Source: Cryptomeria japonica
Taxonomy: Eukaryota > Streptophyta > Pinopsida > Cupressales > Cupressaceae
Direction of reading: 5' to 3'
NCBI RefSeq assembly: GCF_030272615.1
Contig: NC_081405.1
Coordinates: forward strand, 310,387,235 to 310,451,234
Length of the DNA: 64,000 bases
Every line of letters begins with the position of its first letter. The first letter of the stretch is position 1. Shown in pieces: positions 57,301-64,000 of this stretch. A model generated the notes under the pieces. The model had not been told where the DNA came from. It searched no databases and saw only the letters and a list, made by a program, of their open reading frames with translations. Position numbers and translations under genes: made by a program.

Positions 57301-58991
57301 TGCTCAATTAGAGTTGAATGGAGTTATCGGAGTAATAAGAGAGCATGGTTTGTCATAAGCCTTGCTTAGGGAGGAAGATAACGTAGTCAAGGCTTTAGAG
57401 GAGTGGGAGCTTAGGGAGGAAATCTACTAGAAATAGAGAGCTCGTATTGATTGGCTTCAGACGGGGGGATAAGAATATTGTGTTCTTCTTCAATTCAGTG
57501 AAAGCAAGAAGACATGACAATTCTATTCCTATTCTGGTTAATGATAGAGGTGAACAATGTTTATCCTTGCAGGAGATTTCTAGGGAGTCATTGCAGTATT
57601 TTTGGTCCCCTTTTAATGAGGATACTCAGGGGGAATCAGAAGAGGAGAATTGGGTTCTTTCTTGTATTCCTTCTATAGTTACTAGGTTGATGAATTAGCA
57701 GGTTATGGGTCCTATTTTGTTGGAAGAACATGAGAGGATTGTTTTTCACATGAAGAAGGGGAAATCTCCTGGACCGGATGGGTTTCTGAATAAGTTCTAT
57801 CAGGAATTCTGGGATATTATCAAATTGGACTTATTGGAGGTGGTCCAAGAGTCCTAGAGGAATAAGTAGATGCTTTGGGCTTTGAATGCGACTTTCATTA
57901 TGCTCATCCCTAGGTGTGATGGGGCTGACTGGTTAGGCTAGTTCCATCCTATCTCTCTCTGTAATATGATTTATAAGATCATTCCTAAGTTGATAACGAA
58001 AAGGTTAAAGAATTGGCTTGGGGATGTCATTTCTGAGGAGCAGAGTGGGTTTGTGGAGAGTCACCAAATCTTGGATGGTGTGGTCATTTCTTTTGAGACC
58101 ATTCATTCTATGGCTTCCTCCAAGGAAAAAGCTATGTTTATCAAGTTGGATATGGAAAAGGCTCATGATATAGTCTGTTGGTCCTTTCTCCAAAAGATTC
58201 TTAGGGCTTTTGGCTTTGTTGATGAATGGATCCAATGGGTTGTGAGTTGTGTTTCATCTACCTCTTTCTCTGTGCTAATTAATGAAGATCATATTGAGTT
58301 ATTTGGTGCATCTAGAGGTCTTCTCCAGGGGGACCCTCTCTCCCCGTACTTATTCATTCTTTTGGCTAAGGGTTTGGGGATGTTGATTAAGTATAATGTG
58401 GGTATGGGTATTATTCAAGGTTGGAGTTGGGGTAATGGCAGGCCTCCTCAGTCCCATTTGAAGTTTGTAGATGACACAAGCCTGATGGGACTAGCTCAGA
58501 TCAGAGAAGCAATAAATCTACGTGAAGTCTTAGATGTTTATCTTCCTGCTTCGGGCCAGCTGATCAATGAGGATAAATCTTCCATCCTCTTCTTCAGCAC
58601 ACTTGGAATTATTCAGAGGAGGATTGCTCATATCTTGAGATTCCAGGTCGGCTCTCTTCCCTTGACTTACCTGGGTAATCCTATCTCTACTAGTAATCCT
58701 CCCAGGGACTCATGGCAAGGTATCCTAGCTAAATTTTGCATGAAGGTTGAAAATTGGACACACAAATGGTTATCCTTTGCTGGGTGGGTTCAACTAATCC
58801 AGTCGGTGGTTCGTGCTCTTCAGATTTATCAGTGTATGCTCCAAGTGGCCCCAAAGTGGTTTGTGAAGGGATTGGATTCTCTGGAAAGTCAATTCTTATG
58901 GGAAGGTAACCTCTCATCCTATAAATGGTGTCTTGTCAAATGGGACATGGTGTGTAGCCTGAAACAATCGGGTGGGCTTGGCTTAAGGTAG
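57301..58991 (+). pseudogene. Reverse transcriptase of LINE-C ORF2
   Basis: The linker has GDKNIVFFFNSVKARRHDNS and IPSIVTRLMN. RT reads KKGKSPGPDGFLNKFYQEFW, ATFIMLIPRCDGAD, CNMIYKIIPKLITKRLKNWL, EEQSGFVESHQILDGVV, MFIKLDMEKAHDIVCWSF (Asp conserved, Tyr of AYD replaced by His), GLLQGDPLSPYLFILL and HLKFVDDTSLMG. The piece 57,966-58,991 is open for 341 codons, the longest intact RT stretch in the window. The thumb has INEDKSSILFFSTLG and LPLTYLGNPISTS. TAG stops lie upstream at about 57,697, 57,856, 57,868 and 57,938. Confidence 0.92.
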
Positions 58992-60150
58992 TCTACTTTA
59001 TTTGGGGAGGCTTTGGCAGCTAAATTGTATTGGAGGTGCTTTGTTGAACAAGATCAAGGTTGGGCTAGGATTTTGTCTTACAAATAAATGCAGAGGATCT
59101 CGAAGGAGGAAATCCCAAGATATCTGCTTGCGGGAAAAGGCTCAATGATTTGGATTTCTCTCAAGAAAGGGGCTACACTTATAAAGGAAGGAGTTTTTTG
59201 GATATGTAAGAAGGGGGAAGAGGTACTTTTCTGGTTCGACTCTTGGGATGGATACCGTCCCATCATTGATTAGTTTCCTAACCTTGGGAATCTTTGCCAG
59301 AGGTTCCTGGAGGAAGGGTGGTCTAGAGTGAGTGACTTTAAGGTTGTTTATAGGTGTGGGCAAATGGAGATGGAGCGGTGGAAGGTTCCTAATGAATGGT
59401 CAGTTGTTCGTATGGATGAAGATTATGCTGAGCTACATAGAATTTTAGCGAGTAGACACTATAGTTCCCTTAAGGATAGGGATAGACTTGCTTGGTCCCC
59501 GAATCCTAAGGGTGTTTTTACTGTGGCTAGTGGGTACTAGGAGCTGTTGTCCCATAGATTGGAGGGGAGGGAGGTGCACTGGTGGAAATATGTGTGGAAT
59601 AATTTCTCTTGGTGAAAGTGTAACTATTTTGCTTGGCCTTTGGCTTTGAATAGATGTCTAACCTAGGACAATATTCACAAGCGTGGGTTCCTTGGGCCTT
59701 CCATTTGTGTTTTGTGTGGTAATGGGGAGGAGGATTCTTCACACCTGTTCTTGAGATGCCCTTTCTTGCTGCTAATCTGACATTACTGGTGGGGGATGTG
59801 GAAGCACCATTGTGTTCACACGGATTCTTTAGTGGAGTTTTGGAGCAGTTGGGGCAGGCCTCCTATTTTGTCCTCTTTTCTCCAGACTGCCTGGTTCATT
59901 GGGCCCATTTTTATACTTTGGAAGATCTAGCTAGAGTGAAATAGGAGGATCTTTAGGGAGGTCAGACTGCTAGTTCAACAAGTGTGGAATAGAATCATTG
60001 GAATGATTCGAGAGATGGTGGAAGCTAAATGTGAGGTGAATTTCCCTCTAGATAGAGGAGAGGTTGATATTGTGAGTAGGTTGGGTTTGTAGGAGATGTC
60101 TTCCATCTCATCTTGTGTTAAGAGAGGTAGATGTGATATGAAGAAGGTTC
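58992..60150 (+). pseudogene. Connection and zf-RVT region of LINE-C ORF2
   Basis: KEEIPRYLLAGKGSMIWISL and EGVFWICKKGEEVLFWFDSW give the connection region. HKRGFLGPSICVLCGNGEED and SSHLFLRCPFLLLI give the zinc region C-x2-C ... H-x3-C, and HYWWGMWKHH follows. Expected Trp codons read TAG or TGA at several points (GLT-stop-DNIH, SW-stop-KCNY). Confidence 0.85.
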
Positions 60151-60656
60151 AAAGGGTGGGAAGGTGGATGCCCCCTTAGGATGAGTCCATCAAGATTAAC
60201 ACTGATGGCTCCTCTAGGGGTAATTCTGGTCCTATTGGGATTGGTGGTGTTGGTAGGGATCGTATGGGGGATGTTGTTTTCTTTTTTTCGGTGCATAAAG
60301 GGAAGCAGTCCAATAATTTTATGGAGGGATTATAAATTTTCTATGCCCTAGAGCGTGCTTTTGAGTTGTGGTGGCGTAAGATTGTCTGCGAATCAAATTC
60401 ACAGAAGGTGAGTGGGATTAATTAGCAGTTGGCAAGGCTTTTTCACTAGATTTTACAAACTAGTGTTGTGATGGAGAAGGTGTCTTTCATCCACATTCCT
60501 CGTGAATGGAATAGAGAAGCTGATTGTTTGGCTAAGTGGGCCTCGAAATATGGTGATGATTGGAAAGTTGAGGGTTGGAAGTATCTCTCCACAGATTATT
60601 GTCAGGACTTGCATAAGATCTTTGCTAAGGATATGGATTGTTATGAAGCTAGTTGA
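60151..60656 (+). pseudogene. RNase H domain of LINE-C ORF2
   Basis: IKINTDGSSRGNSGPIGIGG keeps the first Asp and NNFMEGL keeps the Glu. CESNSQKVSG has Asn where the third Asp is expected (GAT to AAT). IPREWNREADCLAKWAS keeps the last Asp. The protein ends with TGA after DMDCYEAS at 60,654. It is the matching domain to the truncated RNase H of LINE-A at the window start. Confidence 0.87.
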
Positions 60657-60772
60657 TATTTGGTTGGGCTTGTGGTTATCTTCTGGAGCTTTCAGACTCT
60701 GGTTTTCTTATGTAATTATTGATTTTGATTATCAATAAACTTTTTACCCCTTTATTCAGAAAAAAAGAAAGA

Positions 60773-60781
60773 AAGTTAGAA
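60773..60781. repeat. LINE-C target duplication AAGTTAGAA, right
   Basis: Exact copy of 54,623-54,631. The two end A/G bases could in part come from the A-rich tail, so the duplication may be slightly shorter. Confidence 0.72.
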
Positions 60782-61340
60782 GTAGTTAATTATTTAATTT
60801 TATTTGACTATATCAAGTTATTAATGCATGAAATTAAATAATTTAAATAAAACTAAATTAAATAATTTAAATAAAACTAAATTAAATAATTTAAATAAAA
60901 CTAAATTAAATTAAAAAATAAATAACTTATATTAAAATAAATTGCATGTGTAGTATTGTAATAAAAATATTTTAAATAACCTTAATATGGTCAACCACTT
61001 ATAATAAGAATTATCAAATTAAATGTCTAAAAATTTCATTATATTACTTTGTATATATAAATAGAAATCAATAAAATATATAATAGATTTTATTTAAATG
61101 AATGCAAATAAAATAAAATTGTAAATTTTATTTAACAATTTAAAATAATTAAAATTAAATTAAAATTAAATTAAAATAATCTAAATAAAATAAAATAACT
61201 TAATTCAAAATAAATTAAATAAAACTTAATTAACTTAAATTAAAATAACCTAAGTTAACTTAAATAACGTAAATTAAAATAAATTAAATAATTTATATTA
61301 AAATAAATTGCATGCGTAGTATTGTAAGAAGTTAGATATC
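60782..61340. repeat. AT-rich repeat field, right part
   Basis: Contains three perfect 24-bp units TTAAATAATTTAAATAAAAC(TAAA) at 60,834-60,905. Long-unit repeats with TAGTATTGTA at 60,948 and 61,316 match those left of LINE-C. Confidence 0.75.
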
Positions 61341-61708
61341 CAATATGTAATGTATAACTATCAGTTATAAAAAGACATCTCCAGGCATTCAAATAGATAA
61401 ATTCATTCTCTATTTAGAACATTTTGTTTATACTTTATTTAAAGTGACAAAGTTTGTTTATTTACCTTCAATTACAAAAGAATAAAAAGTCATTGAGGAT
61501 TTTTAGGAAGCCGAGGAAAGGAAAGGACAACATTAGTTTGAAATTTTGAAGGTACAGAACAATTCACATATTCTAACATTGGTTTATCATTCATACTTTC
61601 TTCATCTATCATTTCTCATTATCTTATCAATCTATTCCAATCTTCAATTGTGTATTAATATTATCTCTCTATTTTCTAGTTGAATTGATTTTTTGTGTAT
61701 ACATTAAA
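61341..61708. other. Unassigned sequence before the helicase relic
   Basis: Nothing recognised. It may contain degraded upstream helicase sequence, but no motif is readable. Confidence 0.35.
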
Positions 61709-62116
61709 GATCTTTGGATACAAGGACTTGTAAATGGAGCCCTAGGATATATTTGAAATATTACCAATAAACTAGGAAGTTCTCCACCTAAACCAACAAC
61801 ATGTGTAATGGTTGAATTTGACAATTATTCACGAATACCATTTAACAATCATCATTAAAATATAATTCCAATAACAACAATACAAAGGGGCACAACACTT
61901 TAATTACCATTAAGATTGGCATGGGCATTAATAGTACATAAATCTCAAGGGTTAACTCTATCAAAAGTCACAATTGATATAGGACTGCGAGAAGGAACAT
62001 GATTAACATTCATGGCAATGTCTTGTGTAAAGTCTTTGGAAAGTCTCAAAATAATGCCAACATTCTCATTTGATCGTTATGAAAAAATGAAAAAAGATAG
62101 ACAACTTACAAAGTGA
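61709..62116 (+). pseudogene. PIF1/Helitron-type helicase C-terminal fragment
   Basis: One frame of 135 codons without a frameshift. DLWIQGLVNGALGYI and LGSSPPKPTTCVMVEFDNYS are followed by IPITTIQRGT, LPLRLAWALIVHKSQGLTL and SLKIMPTFSFDRYEKMKKDR. The W-A-x-x-x-H-K-S-Q-G-L-T-L phrase is the PIF1 superfamily 1 motif that precedes the helicase C-terminus. In plants such sequence occurs in the Rep/helicase protein of Helitrons as well as in PIF1 genes. Walker A and all upstream motifs are missing. Stops are TGA, TAA, TAA and TGA, unlike the TAG-rich retroelements nearby. No Helitron terminus was found. Confidence 0.78.
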
Positions 62117-64000
62117 AAGACCAAAGCAAATAGATTAAAATATTAGAAGATAATTGATGTAATATATCTTTCTTCAAATAATATGAAATAAATTATCATT
62201 AATAAATGTGTGATTTTCAACCATGATAATAATTTCTAACATCTTTGTATTTCTTCTTTATTTGTATTTTTTATAAAACTATTAACACATTCTCACTATG
62301 AGTAATATAGTAATATAAATATATAATGATAAAACAATAATTAGTCTTAATAGATTTTTTTTTTATCATAAAGAGTTTAATAGAAATATAAAAATACAAA
62401 AGTATAGTGATATCTCAATAATAATTTGATATTAATATATACAATTTAATTAATATCCTAATAATAATTTAATATTAAAGTATCATATTTTTAGTTATGC
62501 TACATATATGTTGTTCTATTCTCTTTACTATTTAACTACATACATTTACTTTATATGATTTTTTTTTGAAATATGTAGCATTTTCTAAAAATACATCATG
62601 TAACCTTGCATCATTTTCTTTGTTATGATAATATAAATGCTAGATATATGTTGTTGTATTTTATTTCCTATTTAACAACATACATTTACTTCAAATGAAA
62701 TTTTTTTCTATAAATCTAACTAATTACCTCACCTTAACATATATTGCCTTTAAGTCTAAAATATTTATTTTCTACTATTCAATATTGATTTGAAAGCTTA
62801 GAAAAATAATTTCCTTGTAGGTGAGAAAAATGTCACGTAATGTACGTGCATGGGCATCCAATTGGTTGAAAAAGTACCACTACCATCTTCCACTCAATAT
62901 CATCCTTAGTATAGAGGAATTACTTGTGTCCGTAATTGGTTGAGAGAAAAAATGATATATATATAATTGACAAAAATGGACCAAATAATAATAAATAAAT
63001 AAATTCAATAATTATGCTTTATACTTTAACCTCCTCTATGGTTCCAAGGTAAAAATGAACTTAGATGTAAAAAAATATAATCTACAAATTAAGATTATAA
63101 ATTTATGTGACTGGCCAATTTCTCAATACCATGAGCTTCAAGACCTTTACCTTGCTAGATGTATATGGAAGGTCACTATTAGGCCAACAGTGACAATAAA
63201 AAAACACAACCTATCTGAACAACTTAGTATGAAATTCATGAGATTTGTTGAGGGACAACCATGAATTAGTTTTCATACATGACCACTTGAAGAATGGTTG
63301 CTTGCTACTTGTAAGTTTAATTATTCAATCCAATTCACATTGCATCAAGTCATGCCACACGGGGGCTTCACTGGCTAGGCAATATTATATAATGTGCATT
63401 CATATTGGGGGGTTTTAATCCCTGCTATGAAAAAATACAATATTTAGTAAAAATAGGGGGGTTTTTTAATACAATTTGTGTATTGGGAGGGGGGTGGCAA
63501 AATAGGAGTTTAGGGCAATATTTTTTGAAAATAGGAGGATTCTTTAGTATGCCATGAATGCACATGATATAAACCAGGTACACTAAATGAATCCCTCATG
63601 TCATGTCATAATTTAAGTTATTACATTCTCACTATGGGATACCTACATTATATGTTGTGAAGTCCAACATAACAATCAAAGTTCAGGCTCTTCTTCATGA
63701 TATTGAAAATGAAGAGATATTACCAGTGTATAAATGGTTATCAAAGTAAAACTTGACACACATTTTGAAAACCTATTTACACATTATATTTATAAATAAA
63801 TTCAATTATTAAATAATATAGTATAGATGTTGTTTAACAGTTATTACTACTTTGTGAATGATTGGTCAAGTGAATTATTTTCCATTTTTTAAATATCATT
63901 TTGATAAATGATTCCAAATATTTAATTTGCATAATATTTTACAAATATTGTTTTTGATGGGTAAGTGCAAGAAGTTGTGTCCACTTAATGTGGAAGTTTT
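62117..64000. other. AT-rich sequence, mostly unassigned
   Basis: A 69-codon open stretch at 63,055-63,264 (DLYLARCIWKVTIRPTVTIK) is less AT-rich than its flanks, but I recognise no family. At 63,400-63,545 an AAAATAGGGGGGTTTT-like phrase recurs three or four times. A TGTTGTTCTATT and TGTTGTATTTTA segment with ATTTACTTYAWATGA occurs twice near 62,510 and 62,650, suggesting a diverged ~140-bp duplication. Confidence 0.4.

Larger units (their letters stand above)
54632..60772 (+). mobile_element. LINE-C (L1-type, near full length)
   Basis: 6.14 kb on the plus strand with leader, ORF1, ORF2 (endonuclease, RT, zinc region, RNase H), a 3' tail with CAATAAAC and an A-rich end (AAAAAAAGAAAGAAAG), and a 9-bp target duplication. 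Same family as LINE-A by sequence landmarks and the ATGA ORF junction. More than twenty in-frame stops, mostly TAG, make it inactive. Confidence 0.92.

Noticed and set aside
1-64000. tRNA, rRNA or host protein-coding genes
   Set aside because: I looked for cloverleaf-type and conserved gene motifs by eye and found none. The tRNA-like words are element primer binding sites.

Overview
This window is a stack of nested, mostly dead transposable elements from a seed plant nuclear genome. I recognise no intact host gene, rRNA or tRNA. The plant origin follows from the element families: L1-type LINEs (DUF4283-like ORF1, AP endonuclease, RT, zf-RVT zinc region, plant-type RNase H), Ty1/copia and Ty3/gypsy LTR elements, and a PIF1/Helitron-type helicase relic. 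The long AT-rich spacers, old degraded copies and large conifer-style retroelement ORFs suggest a big genome, perhaps a gymnosperm. That is inference, and the species cannot be read from the sequence.

Layout, left to right. (1) 1-12,564: LINE-A, minus strand, cut in two by a 6.87-kb insertion (Element A, 1,829-8,701). The insertion has TG...CA ends and a perfect 5-bp target duplication (AAAGA); removing it plus one duplication restores the LINE reading frame. Element A carries one minus-strand frame of 1,213 codons interrupted only by seven TAG codons, plus a ~130-bp repeat array upstream of it. (2) 12,565-16,141: AT-rich sequence with a repetitive coding-like relic. (3) 16,142-~21,620: LINE-B, plus strand, 5'-truncated. 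(4) 21,647-26,111: a second large unidentified retroelement-type ORF (ORF-B), a 64-bp repeat array with a TATA box, and an LTR-like block. (5) 26,946-35,492: copia-1, minus strand, with both LTRs and an internal deletion, carrying a 4.48-kb insertion (Element E, 27,442-31,923, TSD CCCAC). (6) ~36,300-~50,000: a Ty3/gypsy element, minus strand, interrupted by copia-2 (38,516-42,742, plus strand, TSD CACTT), a gag-protease-only non-autonomous element. The right side is a long LTR-like region with a distant ~750-bp duplication. (7) 50,000-54,622: LTR-like debris, a LINE ORF1 fragment (LINE-D) and AT-rich repeats. (8) 54,632-60,772: LINE-C, plus strand, nearly full length with a 9-bp TSD, inserted in an AT-rich repeat field. 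(9) 60,773-64,000: the rest of that repeat field, a helicase fragment and unassigned AT-rich DNA.

Two themes run through the window. First, in-frame stops in the retroelement ORFs are mostly TAG, at positions where CAG or TGG is expected. This fits C-to-T decay of methylated cytosines, especially at CHG sites. Second, insertion order can be read directly from target duplications: Element A is younger than LINE-A, Element E younger than copia-1, copia-2 younger than the gypsy element, and LINE-C younger than the AT-rich repeat it sits in. The least explained items are Element A with its ORF and repeat array, ORF-B, and the C-terminal extension of copia-2.
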